The notes: generated by a model from the letters alone, not told the origin. DNA of 14,489 nucleotides from Pseudomonadota bacterium (GCA_023386155.1 JAEWKH010000089.1:1-14489), one strand, 5' to 3'. Shown: positions 1-6,808, counted from the first letter of the stretch. A program made the numbers and translations.

Positions 1-49
1 CTTGTGACGCCTCGCGAAGCGCGTCCCTCGTCGGGCGGGGATGGGCAAT

Positions 50-78
50 GATATAGCCGAGCTTGCCCTGCCTGTCAA
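50..78 (-). promoter_or_regulatory. Sigma70-type promoter reading leftward out of the window
   Basis: On the minus strand a perfect -35 hexamer TTGACA (78-73) is followed after exactly 17 bases by TATATC (55-50), a near-consensus -10. It points to a gene whose start lies left of position 1; no start codon is visible in the remaining 49 bases. A LexA-type box abuts the -35 on its upstream side. The element spacing is seen directly; promoter activity is inferred. Confidence 0.7.
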
Positions 79-93
79 GAACAAAATGAGAAC
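79..93 (-). promoter_or_regulatory. LexA (SOS) box, GTTC-N7-GTTC
   Basis: The minus strand reads GTTC TCATTTT GTTC (93-79), equal to GAAC-N7-GAAC on the plus strand. The direct repeat GTTC-N7-GTTC is the known LexA operator of alphaproteobacteria. It lies immediately next to the -35 hexamer at 78-73, where a bound repressor would overlap RNA polymerase. The gene beyond the left edge is therefore probably DNA-damage inducible. Its identity cannot be read here. Confidence 0.75.
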
Positions 94-117
94 ATTATCC
101 CGAGGCGGGCCGGAAGC

Positions 118-225
118 TCTCCTCCCCCTTGTGGGGAGGAGGTGGAGGTGGGGGTGTGGGCGATAGCCTATCAAGGAGTGGCGCTGACACCCCTACCCTT
201 AATCCCTCCCCACAAGGGGGAGGGA
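118..225. repeat. Composite intergenic palindromic repeat
   Basis: Two self-complementary hairpins face each other. The left arm pairs 118-127 with 133-142; the right arm pairs 204-211 with 217-224 (8 bp, perfect). The arms are also inverted copies of one another around the shared core CCCCCTTGTGGGGAGG. Inside them, GGTGGGGGTGT (147-157) mirrors ACACCCCTACC (187-197) at 10 of 11 positions. The whole could fold into one long hairpin. This style of C/G-rich palindrome is common as a dispersed intergenic repeat in rhizobia and methylobacteria. Short ORFs crossing it are composition artefacts. Nothing else gene-like is seen between it and metX. Confidence 0.75.
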
Positions 226-299
226 AACAGCGTCTGCGCCTCGCATCGCCTCTCCCGCCACAGAGTAGCGACGCGGCGCACCCCATCGGATCGGGGCGG

Positions 300-388
300 C
301 CGGCACGCTCCCGAGCCTGCCGGGGCGTTATGTTCGTTGACGGGACAGCCGCTCCGCAGTACCGGTTGTTCGGAAGAACGAATTTTTC
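300..388 (+). promoter_or_regulatory. Structured metX leader with terminator-like hairpin (possible attenuator)
   Basis: A first hairpin pairs CCGGCA (300-305) with TGCCGG (318-323). A second pairs TTGTTC (366-371) with GAACGA (376-381) around a GGAA tetraloop, directly followed by a run of five T (383-387), ten bases before the metX ATG. The 3' arm AACGAA (377-382) can alternatively pair perfectly with TTCGTT (333-338), giving two mutually exclusive folds. This is consistent with attenuation of a methionine gene. I did not find the AGCUAAAAAG signature of SAM-II riboswitches, so the ligand, if any, is unknown. The stem is short and contains one G-T pair. Confidence 0.35.
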
Positions 389-397
389 CTTTTTAAG

Positions 398-1567
398 ATG
401 TCATTTGCGCCCCTGTCCTCCGAACCGCGAAGCCAGGTCGACGATCCGTCGAGCCCGGTCATGCGCTTTGGCGCGGACGAGCCGCTGATGATGGATGCAG
501 GGATTGCCCTCGCCCCCTGGCAGATCGCCTACCAGACCTACGGCACCCTCAACGCGGACAAGTCCAACGCGGTGCTGATCTGCCATGCGCTCACCGGCGA
601 CCAGCACGTGGCGAACGACAATCCCGTGACGGGAAAGCCCGGCTGGTGGCTGACCATGGTGGGGCCCGGCCGGCCGGTGGACACGGACCGCTTCTTCGTG
701 ATCTGCCCCAACGTGATCGGCGGCTGCATGGGCACCACGGGCCCCGCCTCGGTCAACCCGGCGACGGGCGAGCCCTATGCGCTGGACTTTCCCGTGGTGA
801 CCATCCGCGACATGGTGCGGGCGCAGGCCGCCCTCATCGACCGGCTCGGCATTGAGAGCCTGTTCTGCGTCGTCGGCGGCTCCATGGGCGGCATGCAGGT
901 GCTGCAATGGGCCGTGAGCTATCCGGACCGGGTCTTCGCGGCGCTGCCGATCGCCGCGGCGGCGCGCCACTCGGCCCAGAACATCGCCTTCCACGAGGTC
1001 GGCCGCCAGGCGGTCATGGCCGATCCCGAATGGCGCGGCGGACGTTACCTGACCGAAGGCACCCGCCCGTCCAAGGGCCTCGCCGTCGCCCGCATGGGCG
1101 CGCACATCACCTATCTGTCCGAGATGGCCCTGCACCGGAAGTTCGGGCGCAATTTCCAGGACCGGGCCGCCCCCACCTTCTCGTTCGACGCGGATTTCCA
1201 GATCGAGAGCTACCTGCGCTACCAGGGCATCTCCTTCGTCGAGCGGTTCGACGCCAATTCCTACCTCTACGTCACCCGGGCGATGGATTACTTCGACATC
1301 GCGGCCGAGCATGGCGGCTCGCTCGCCAAGGCGTTCAAGGGAACGCCCACGCGCTTCTGCGTGATTTCCTTCACGTCCGACTGGCTCTTCCCCACCTCCG
1401 ACTCGCGGGCCATCGTCCACGCCCTCAACGCGGCGGCGGCGTCCGTCGGCTTCGTCGAGGTGGAGAGCGACAAGGGCCACGACGCCTTCCTGCTCGACGA
1501 GCCCGAGATGTTCGCGGCCGCCCGCGGCTTCATCGACGCGGCCGCGCGGGTGCGGGGAATCGCATGA
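398..1567 (+). CDS. metX: Homoserine O-acyltransferase MetX
   Basis: This 389-aa alpha/beta-hydrolase-fold enzyme acylates homoserine with acetyl-CoA (or succinyl-CoA in some family members), the committed step of methionine synthesis in the cytoplasm. The nucleophile elbow GGSMGG places the catalytic serine at S162. The other triad members are D328 (in TSDWLFP) and H361 (in DKGHDAF). The family segment GGCMGTTGP lies at 108-116, and the length is typical. The ATG at 398 has only a weak, distant purine run upstream (GGAAG at 372-376, inside the leader hairpin). A later in-frame ATG at 461 has no better signal and would cut a segment that I expect in relatives. The gene ends in an ATGA overlap with metW. 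Acetyl versus succinyl specificity cannot be settled by eye. Confidence 0.95.
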   Translation: MSFAPLSSEPRSQVDDPSSPVMRFGADEPLMMDAGIALAPWQIAYQTYGTLNADKSNAVLICHALTGDQHVANDNPVTGKPGWWLTMVGPGRPVDTDRFFVICPNVIGGCMGTTGPASVNPATGEPYALDFPVVTIRDMVRAQAALIDRLGIESLFCVVGGSMGGMQVLQWAVSYPDRVFAALPIAAAARHSAQNIAFHEVGRQAVMADPEWRGGRYLTEGTRPSKGLAVARMGAHITYLSEMALHRKFGRNFQDRAAPTFSFDADFQIESYLRYQGISFVERFDANSYLYVTRAMDYFDIAAEHGGSLAKAFKGTPTRFCVISFTSDWLFPTSDSRAIVHALNAAAASVGFVEVESDKGHDAFLLDEPEMFAAARGFIDAAARVRGIA

Positions 1568-2208
1568 CCCTGCCCACGACCCTGCCCCTGACCGACAGCG
1601 AGACCGGCCACCGCCTCGATTTCCTTCTCGTGGCCGAGATGGTCGAGCCGGGTTCCCGCGTGCTCGACGTGGGCTGCGGCGACGGCTCCCTGCTGGCCAT
1701 CCTGCGTGACCGCAAGGGCGTCGACGGGCGCGGCATCGAGATCTCGCGCGAGGGCGTGAACGCCTGCCTGGCCAAGGGGCTGCCGGTGATCCAGGGCGAT
1801 GCGGACACGGACCTTGCCGATTACCCGGACGACGCCTTCGATTACGTGATCCTCTCGCAGACAATCCAGGCGACCCGCCAGCCCCGGGTGGTGCTGGAGC
1901 ATCTCCTGCGCATCGGCCGCCGGGCCATCGTGTCCTTCCCCAATTTCGGCCATTGGCGCGTGCGCTTCGACCTCGGCTTCCGCGGCCGGATGCCCATGAC
2001 CGAGAACCTGCCCTATTCCTGGTACGACACGCCCAACATCCATTTCTGCACCATCCGCGATTTCGTGGAACTGTGCCGCGAGGTCGGCGCCCAGATGGAA
2101 AAGGCCGTGGCCCTCAACGCGGGCGGCCAGCCCATGCGCGTGAGCCTGCCCTGGTGGGTGTGGAACCTGCTCGGCGACCAGGGCGTGTTCCTGCTCAAGC
2201 GGCGATGA
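1564..2208 (+). CDS. metW: MetW, methionine biosynthesis partner of MetX
   Basis: This 214-aa class I SAM-methyltransferase-fold protein has the nucleotide-binding glycine motif VLDVGCGDGSLL near residues 33-44. It also carries MetW signature segments: the SQTIQATRQP stretch, the IVSFPNFGHW stretch, and a C-terminal GVFLL. MetW is found paired with MetX in proteobacteria and is required with it for methionine synthesis in several species; its exact activity is less certain. The start overlaps the metX stop (ATGA at 1564-1567), so the two are translationally coupled. The frame is open far upstream inside metX, but only this start fits the family N-terminus. Confidence 0.93.
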   Translation: MTLPTTLPLTDSETGHRLDFLLVAEMVEPGSRVLDVGCGDGSLLAILRDRKGVDGRGIEISREGVNACLAKGLPVIQGDADTDLADYPDDAFDYVILSQTIQATRQPRVVLEHLLRIGRRAIVSFPNFGHWRVRFDLGFRGRMPMTENLPYSWYDTPNIHFCTIRDFVELCREVGAQMEKAVALNAGGQPMRVSLPWWVWNLLGDQGVFLLKRR

Positions 2209-2221
2209 CGTGAAGTGCTGC

Positions 2222-2246
2222 TTCCCTCCCCGCAAGGGGAAGGGAA
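2222..2246. terminator. Hairpin between convergent metW and xerD
   Basis: TTCCC+CCCC (2222-2231) pairs with GGGG+GGGAA (2236-2246) around a GCAA tetraloop, with a one-versus-two-base internal bulge. It sits in the 50-bp gap between the stop codons of two converging genes, the usual place for a bidirectional terminator. There is no long T run; the minus-strand side has only TTTT before the stem. Its core closely resembles the right arm of the 118-225 palindrome, so it may be a solo repeat unit serving as terminator. Confidence 0.5.
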
Positions 2247-2258
2247 AAGCGAAGAGGC

Positions 2259-3194
2259 TTACCCTTCCCCGGTTTCCGCCAGCGGGTGCAGGTCGCGCAC
2301 CATGCTCTTCAGGCGCTCGTCGAGGACATGGGTGTAGATCTGCGTGGTCGAGATGTCGGAATGGCCGAGCAGCTCCTGCACCACGCGCAGGTCGGCGCCG
2401 TTCTGGAGCAGGTGGCTGGCGAAGGCGTGGCGGAGCACGTGGGGGCTGACCTTGTCGGCCCGCAGGCCCGCCGCCCCGGCCACGGCCTTCAGGTCGCGGG
2501 CGAAGGCCTGGCGGGTCAGGTGGCCGCTCTCGCTGTCGGCCGGGAACAGCCAGGGCCCAGGGGCCTTCTTCTGCTCCTCCAGCAGGGCGAGATAGGCGCG
2601 CGCCGCGTCCCGCGCCGCATCGGTGAGCGGCACGAGCCGCTCCTTGGCGCCCTTGCCGCGCACCACGAGGAACCGGTCGCGGGTCCTGGCGGCGCTGCGG
2701 GGAAGCGCGATGAGCTCGGAGACGCGCAGGCCCGTGGCGTAGAGAAGCTCCAGCAGGCAGGCCATGCGGGCGGCGCGCAGGCGCTCCGGCGGCGTGGCGT
2801 ACGGGTTCCGGACGCCCTCATAGGCCACCTCCAGCAGGCGGTCGACCTCGCCGACGGAGAGGACCTTCGGCAGCGTCCTCCCCCGCTTCGGCGCCGAGAC
2901 GGCGGCGGTCGGGTCGGCAGGCGCATAGCCTTCCACGTAGAGGAACTTGTGGAACTGGCGCACCGCCGAGAGCCGGCGGGCCGCCGAGGAGGCCTTCAGG
3001 CCCCGCTCCTCCAGGCTCGCCATGAAGCCCCGGATGGTCGCGGAGGTGGCGCCGTCCGGCTGGCCGCCCGTCTCCTTCAGATAGGCGAGGTAGTCGTCGA
3101 GATCGCGCCGATAGGCCTCGAGCGTGTTCCGGGAAGCGCCGCGTTCGGCCGCCAGCATGTCGAGGAAGAGGCTGGCATGGCGCGCGCCGCTCAT
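2259..3194 (-). CDS. xerD: Tyrosine recombinase XerD
   Basis: This 311-aa site-specific recombinase acts with XerC at dif to resolve chromosome dimers. An N-terminal SAM-like core-binding domain covers about residues 5-90, and the catalytic domain about 108-300. The full active-site set is present: R157 (TGLRVSEL), K181 (RGKGAKERL), H252 and R255 (PHVLRHAF), H278 (LLGHSD) and nucleophile Y287 (QIYTHV). The spacings match those of E. coli XerD (148/172/244/247/270/279). Chromosomal context with housekeeping genes and no att-like repeats argues for XerD rather than a phage integrase. The start overlaps the stop of an upstream small membrane-protein gene (ATGA). Confidence 0.93.
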   Translation of the reverse strand: MSGARHASLFLDMLAAERGASRNTLEAYRRDLDDYLAYLKETGGQPDGATSATIRGFMASLEERGLKASSAARRLSAVRQFHKFLYVEGYAPADPTAAVSAPKRGRTLPKVLSVGEVDRLLEVAYEGVRNPYATPPERLRAARMACLLELLYATGLRVSELIALPRSAARTRDRFLVVRGKGAKERLVPLTDAARDAARAYLALLEEQKKAPGPWLFPADSESGHLTRQAFARDLKAVAGAAGLRADKVSPHVLRHAFASHLLQNGADLRVVQELLGHSDISTTQIYTHVLDERLKSMVRDLHPLAETGEG

Positions 3195-3340
3195 GAAGCG
3201 TTGGGCGTCCGGCTGGTGGGGACCGGGACCGTGATCTCACGCGGATCGGGCTGGACGAAGGTCGCGAGCGCGAACATGGCGGCGAAGCCCAGGCCCGCGA
3301 GAATGGCGACGACGAGGAGAAACCGGAACAGGGTGGGCAC
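3191..3340 (-). CDS. Small single-TM protein translationally coupled to xerD
   Basis: This predicted 49-aa protein begins at a GTG (3340-3338) giving MPTLFRFLLVV; the upstream minus-strand AAGAGG, about five bases before it, is a good ribosome binding site. The longer ATG form starting at 3394 has no such signal and adds a low-complexity polar N-terminus. One hydrophobic helix spans about residues 4-27, followed by a short Pro-rich polar tail (FVQPDPREITVPVP). The TGA overlaps the xerD ATG (ATGA), implying coupled translation. I recall similar small proteins beside xerD in other rhizobia, which is an impression and not a search result. Function is unknown; a topology of N-in with a periplasmic tail is plausible. 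Confidence 0.7.
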   Translation of the reverse strand: MPTLFRFLLVVAILAGLGFAAMFALATFVQPDPREITVPVPTSRTPNAS

Positions 3341-3483
3341 GGCAGCCTCTTGATACGTTGAATCGCTAGAACCATGCCAGGACCGCGAAGGCAAGCCCTT
3401 CTCTTCGGTTTAGTTTGCCGGAACCTAGGGGATAACACCCTTGTGACGGGCTGCCGGCCCGGAGAACGGGCACCGGGATAGCT

Positions 3484-3519
3484 CCCAAAAGTGCATTCCA
3501 CTTTCGGGTCCGATGCTCT
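3484..3519. repeat. Short palindromic repeat, copy A
   Basis: CCCAAAAGTG (3484-3493) is the near-perfect inverted partner of CACTTTCGGG (3499-3508) at 9 of 10 positions. It is followed by the tail TCCGATGCTCT. Copies with the same architecture (A-run arm, TCC centre, T-run arm, then a GATGC tail) occur at 6823-6861 and 12633-12670. It lies between the xerD pair and aroK, just upstream of the aroK start. Confidence 0.65.
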
Positions 3520-3531
3520 ACGACTGGGCAC

Positions 3532-4164
3532 ATGAACAATATCAGCCGCTTCAATTCGCTCGATGAAGTCGGCGGGCAAGACCAGGCAAGCCAGCGCGGC
3601 CATCCCGTCAGCCGCCAGCTCGGCACGCGATCGCTTGTGCTCGTCGGGCTCATGGGCGCCGGAAAGAGCACCGTGGGCCGCCGGCTCGCGCAGGCGCTCA
3701 AGCTGCCCTTCCGTGATGCCGATCAGGAGATCGAGGCCGCGGCCGGCATGACGATCCCCGAGATCTTCGCCATCCACGGCGAGGACCATTTCCGCGACGG
3801 CGAGCGCCGCGTGATCGCCCGCCTCCTGCAGGAGGGGCCGATCGTGCTCGCCACCGGCGGCGGCGCCTTCATGAACGCGGAGACCCGGAGCCGCATCGCC
3901 GAGCACGGCATCTCGCTCTGGCTCAAGGCCGATCTCGACATCCTCATGCGTCGCGTCCGCAAGCGGGCGACCCGCCCCCTCCTGCAGAATCCCGACCCGG
4001 AAGGCACCATGCGCCGCCTGATGGAACAGCGCTATCCGGTCTATGCCCTGGCCGACATCACCATCGATTCCCACGAGGCGCCGCACGACCGGGTGGTGGC
4101 CGATGCCATCAAGGCCCTCGGAGAGTGGTTCGCCCGCGAAAAGCAAGGAAACGCCGATCCATGA
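3532..4164 (+). CDS. aroK: Shikimate kinase AroK
   Basis: This 210-aa enzyme phosphorylates shikimate at the 3-hydroxyl with ATP in the chorismate pathway. The Walker A loop GLMGAGKST is at 39-47. The shikimate-binding DAD is at 62-64, followed by QEIE. An FRDGE segment has the conserved Arg at R88, the GGG substrate loop is at 109-111, and the lid arginine lies in RPLL. The N-terminus is about 30 residues longer than the compact 170-175-aa enzymes. No convincing ribosome binding site precedes the ATG at 3532, so the true start could be downstream. It overlaps aroB by ATGA, making aroK the first gene of aroK-aroB-corC. Confidence 0.93.
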   Translation: MNNISRFNSLDEVGGQDQASQRGHPVSRQLGTRSLVLVGLMGAGKSTVGRRLAQALKLPFRDADQEIEAAAGMTIPEIFAIHGEDHFRDGERRVIARLLQEGPIVLATGGGAFMNAETRSRIAEHGISLWLKADLDILMRRVRKRATRPLLQNPDPEGTMRRLMEQRYPVYALADITIDSHEAPHDRVVADAIKALGEWFAREKQGNADP

Positions 4165-5309
4165 CGTCCTCGGCCGCCCGGATGGAACACCCGTCCTTCA
4201 TCACGGTCCCGGTCCCGCTCGGCGACAGGGCCTATGACATCCTGGTCGGGCGCGGCCTGGTCGAGACGGCGGGAGCGCGGATCGCGGACTTAAGAGCCCG
4301 CGCCGCCGCCATCGTGACGGACGAGCATGTGGGCCCGCTTTATGCGGGTGCCCTGGCGGCCGCCCTGGAGGCCCAGGGCCTGCGTAGCAGCGTGACCGTC
4401 CTGCCGCCGGGAGAGGCCACCAAGTCCTATGCCAGCCTGGAACGGGTCTGCGACGCGGTGCTGGCGGCCAGGATCGAGCGCGGAGACCTCGTCGTCGCTC
4501 TCGGCGGCGGCGTGATCGGCGACCTCGCGGGCTTTGCGGCCGCCGTGGTGCGCCGGGGCCTGCGCTTCGTCCAGGTGCCCACCACCCTGCTGTCCCAGGT
4601 CGATTCCTCCGTGGGCGGCAAGACCGGCATCAATTCCCGCCACGGCAAGAACCTCGTCGGCGCATTCCACCAGCCGAGCCTGGTGCTCGCCGACACCGCC
4701 CTCCTCGACACGCTCCCGATCCGCGAGATGCGCGCCGGCTATGCGGAGGTGGCGAAATACGGCCTCATCGACGACGAGCGCTTCTTCGCCTGGTGCGAGG
4801 CGAACTGGCAGGGCATCTTCGCCGGCGGGTCCGAGCGGGACGAGGCCGTGGCCCAGAGCTGCCGGGCCAAGGCCGCCGTGGTGGTGCGCGACGAGCACGA
4901 GAACGGCGACCGGGCCCTGCTCAATCTCGGCCATACCTTCGGCCATGCGCTCGAGCGGATCACGGCTTACGATTCCGCCCGCCTCGTCCATGGCGAGGGC
5001 GTCGCCATCGGCCTCGTCCTCGCCTTCCGCTTCTCCGCCTTCCTCGGCCTGTGCCCGGCCGGGGATGCGGAGCGCGTCGAGGCGCATCTGTCGGCCGCCG
5101 GCCTCCCCACGCGCCTCGCCCAGGTCCCTGGCGGCTGCGGCACGGTGGACGAGCTTCTCGACGCCATGGCCCAGGACAAGAAGGTGAAGGGCGGCGCCCT
5201 GACCTTCATCCTGGCCCGGGGCATCGGGCAGAGCTTCATCGCCCCGGGCATCGAGGCCGACAGGGTCCGCACCTTCCTCGAAAGCGAACTCCAACCGTCA
5301 CGGCCATGA
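4161..5309 (+). CDS. aroB: 3-Dehydroquinate synthase AroB
   Basis: This 382-aa NAD- and metal-dependent enzyme converts DAHP to 3-dehydroquinate. The NAD-binding GGGVIGD is at 115-121, the substrate loop DSSVGGKTGIN at about 148-158, and metal ligands are E196 (GYAEVAKYG), H258 in the NLGHTFGH segment, and H277 in VHGEG. The chosen ATG at 4161 forms ATGA with the aroK stop, with AAGGA about 11 bases upstream. An in-frame ATG at 4125 would add 12 basic residues buried in aroK and is less likely. The stop overlaps the next start by ATGA (5306-5309). Length and motifs are typical. Confidence 0.95.
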   Translation: MTSSAARMEHPSFITVPVPLGDRAYDILVGRGLVETAGARIADLRARAAAIVTDEHVGPLYAGALAAALEAQGLRSSVTVLPPGEATKSYASLERVCDAVLAARIERGDLVVALGGGVIGDLAGFAAAVVRRGLRFVQVPTTLLSQVDSSVGGKTGINSRHGKNLVGAFHQPSLVLADTALLDTLPIREMRAGYAEVAKYGLIDDERFFAWCEANWQGIFAGGSERDEAVAQSCRAKAAVVVRDEHENGDRALLNLGHTFGHALERITAYDSARLVHGEGVAIGLVLAFRFSAFLGLCPAGDAERVEAHLSAAGLPTRLAQVPGGCGTVDELLDAMAQDKKVKGGALTFILARGIGQSFIAPGIEADRVRTFLESELQPSRP

Positions 5310-6604
5310 TCGAAGAATCCTCCGGCGATCTCCTGTTAGCGGCCCTGGTCGTCGTCTTCTGTCTTCTGCTCTCGGCCTTCTTCTCGGCCGGCGAGACCGC
5401 CTTCACGGGCGCATCGCGCTCCCGCATGCTGGTCCTGGAAAAGGGCGGCGACCGGCGCGCCCGGCTGGTGAACCGCCTGCTCGAAATGCGCGAGCGCTTC
5501 ATCGGCACGGTGCTGATCGGCAACAACATCGTCAATATCGGAGTCTCGGCCTTCGCCACCAGCGTGCTCGTGGCGATCTTCGGCCACGAGGGCGCGATCT
5601 ACGCCACCGTGATCATGTCGATCCTGGTGATCGTCTTCGCCGAGGTGCTGCCGAAGACCGTCGCCATCTCGTCTCCCGAGACCGTCTCGCTTGCTCTCTC
5701 GCGACCCATGACATGGGCCGTGGCTCTGATCGGGCCACTCGCCATCGCCATCGAGCGGATCGTCAGGCTCATGCTGCGCCCGTTCGGGATCCGGATCGGG
5801 GCGAACACGCCCATCCTCTCGGCGAACGAGGAGATCCGCGGACAGGTGGCCCTGCTGCACAAGGAAGGCGGCGTCGCGAAGGTCCAGCGCGACATGCTGG
5901 GCGGCCTGCTCGACCTCGAGGACCTCACCGTCTCGGAGGTCATGGTCCATCGCACCAAGATGCGCACCATCAACGCGGACCTGTCGTCGGAGGAGATCGT
6001 CCGCGAGGTGCTCTCCTCGCCCTATACCCGCATGCCGCTCTGGCGCGGGAGCCAGGAGAACATCGTCGGCGTGCTGCACGCCAAGGACCTGCTGCGGGCG
6101 CTCGATGCGGTCGGCGGCGACGCGGGCAAGCTCAAGGTCGAGGCGATTGCGCTGGAAACCTGGTTCGTGCCGGACACCACGTCGCTCCGCGACCAGCTGA
6201 AGGCCTTTCTCGCCAAGAAGACCCACTTCGCCCTCGTGGTCGACGAGTACGGCGAGGTGATGGGCCTGGTGACCCTCGAGGACATCCTCGAGGAGATCGT
6301 CGGCGACATCAAGGACGAGCACGACCTCTCGGTCCAGGGCGTGCGGCCGCAGCCGAACGGCTCGGTGAACGTGGACGGCTCCGTGCCGATCCGCGACCTC
6401 AACCGGGCCATGGACTGGAATCTGCCCGACGAGGAGGCCACCACCATCGCGGGCCTCGTCATCCACGAAGCGCAGACCATTCCCGACACGGGCCAGATCT
6501 TCACCTTCCACGGCTTCCGCTTCCAGGTTCTGCGCAAGTCGCGCAACCGCATCATGGCCCTCAGGATCACGCCGCTCGCCCAGGTGCGCGCAAGGGCCGA
6601 ATAG
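5306..6604 (+). CDS. CNNM/CBS/CorC-HlyC family membrane protein
   Basis: This 432-aa protein has an N-terminal CNNM (DUF21) membrane domain, about residues 8-195. It has four hydrophobic segments (about 8-28, 68-92, 97-117, 134-154) and the family motifs FSAGETAF, GNNIVNIG (72-79) and FAEVLPKTVA (111-120). A CBS pair follows (about 205-335), including VVDEYGEVMGLVTLEDILEE. A C-terminal CorC/HlyC domain covers about 345-425. Relatives bind Mg-ATP through the CBS pair and act as Mg2+ exporters or transporters; older annotations call them hemolysins, which is not supported here. It closes the aroK-aroB operon with an ATGA overlap. I recall a bolA gene downstream of this set in some rhizobia; none is seen here. 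Confidence 0.88.
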   Translation: MIEESSGDLLLAALVVVFCLLLSAFFSAGETAFTGASRSRMLVLEKGGDRRARLVNRLLEMRERFIGTVLIGNNIVNIGVSAFATSVLVAIFGHEGAIYATVIMSILVIVFAEVLPKTVAISSPETVSLALSRPMTWAVALIGPLAIAIERIVRLMLRPFGIRIGANTPILSANEEIRGQVALLHKEGGVAKVQRDMLGGLLDLEDLTVSEVMVHRTKMRTINADLSSEEIVREVLSSPYTRMPLWRGSQENIVGVLHAKDLLRALDAVGGDAGKLKVEAIALETWFVPDTTSLRDQLKAFLAKKTHFALVVDEYGEVMGLVTLEDILEEIVGDIKDEHDLSVQGVRPQPNGSVNVDGSVPIRDLNRAMDWNLPDEEATTIAGLVIHEAQTIPDTGQIFTFHGFRFQVLRKSRNRIMALRITPLAQVRARAE

Positions 6605-6637
6605 GCCCGGCGCCGTCCCGGCACGGGCAACGCCCCT

Positions 6638-6669
6638 GCCCGCCCGTCCCGGGCATCCCCGGGGCGGGC
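6638..6669 (+). terminator. GC-rich hairpin after the aroK-aroB-corC operon
   Basis: GCCCGCCC (6638-6645) pairs perfectly with GGGCGGGC (6662-6669), about 35 bases after the operon's last stop codon. There is no T run after it, so it is not a classic intrinsic terminator. It may stall polymerase, protect the 3' end, or act with Rho. Confidence 0.4.
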
Positions 6670-6706
6670 GCAGGCCGATTTCGAGAGCGCGCAGCGCTTT
6701 CAGCTG

Positions 6707-6790
6707 CTCACCTCTCCTATGGAGGGGGTTGGACCGTCAGGCCCGGGTGAGGAGTACCGAGGTCCATCCGAAGAGGGCAACCTCTCACCC
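6707..6790. repeat. Dispersed intergenic palindromic repeat, second type
   Basis: CTCACC (6707-6712) mirrors GGTGAG (6746-6751), and GGGTGAGGAG (6745-6754) mirrors CCTCTCACCC (6781-6790) imperfectly. The result is two adjoining hairpin modules. The arrangement recalls CTCTCC...GGGTGAGG...CCTCTCACCC intergenic repeats common in rhizobial genomes (recalled, not searched). It abuts the next palindrome at 6809. Confidence 0.55.
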
Positions 6791-6808
6791 GATGCTCCGC
6801 TCTATAGA

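Noticed and set aside
337..365. Sigma70 promoter for metX (TTGACG, 17 bases, TACCGG)
   Set aside because: The -10 is too far from consensus, and it would place the start inside or after the leader structures.
226..397. SAM-II riboswitch upstream of metX
   Set aside because: The signature AGCUAAAAAG segment and the expected P1 pairing were not found by eye; only generic hairpins remain.
129..488. Forward reading frames crossing the palindrome before metX
   Set aside because: Poly-Gly/Pro low-complexity translation of a C/G-rich repeat, overlapping metX in another frame; no ribosome binding site or family resemblance.
401..1864. Long minus-strand frame opposite metX and metW
   Set aside because: Arg/Gly/His-rich antisense shadow typical of high-GC DNA; the plus-strand genes carry complete catalytic motifs.
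2259..3194. Phage or island integrase instead of XerD
   Set aside because: Length, active-site spacing and conserved housekeeping surroundings fit XerD; no tRNA, att repeat or cargo lies beside it.
3420..3445. EcfG general-stress promoter (GGAAC-N16-GTT) upstream of aroK
   Set aside because: GGAAC is present but no CGTT/GGTT follows at the required spacing.
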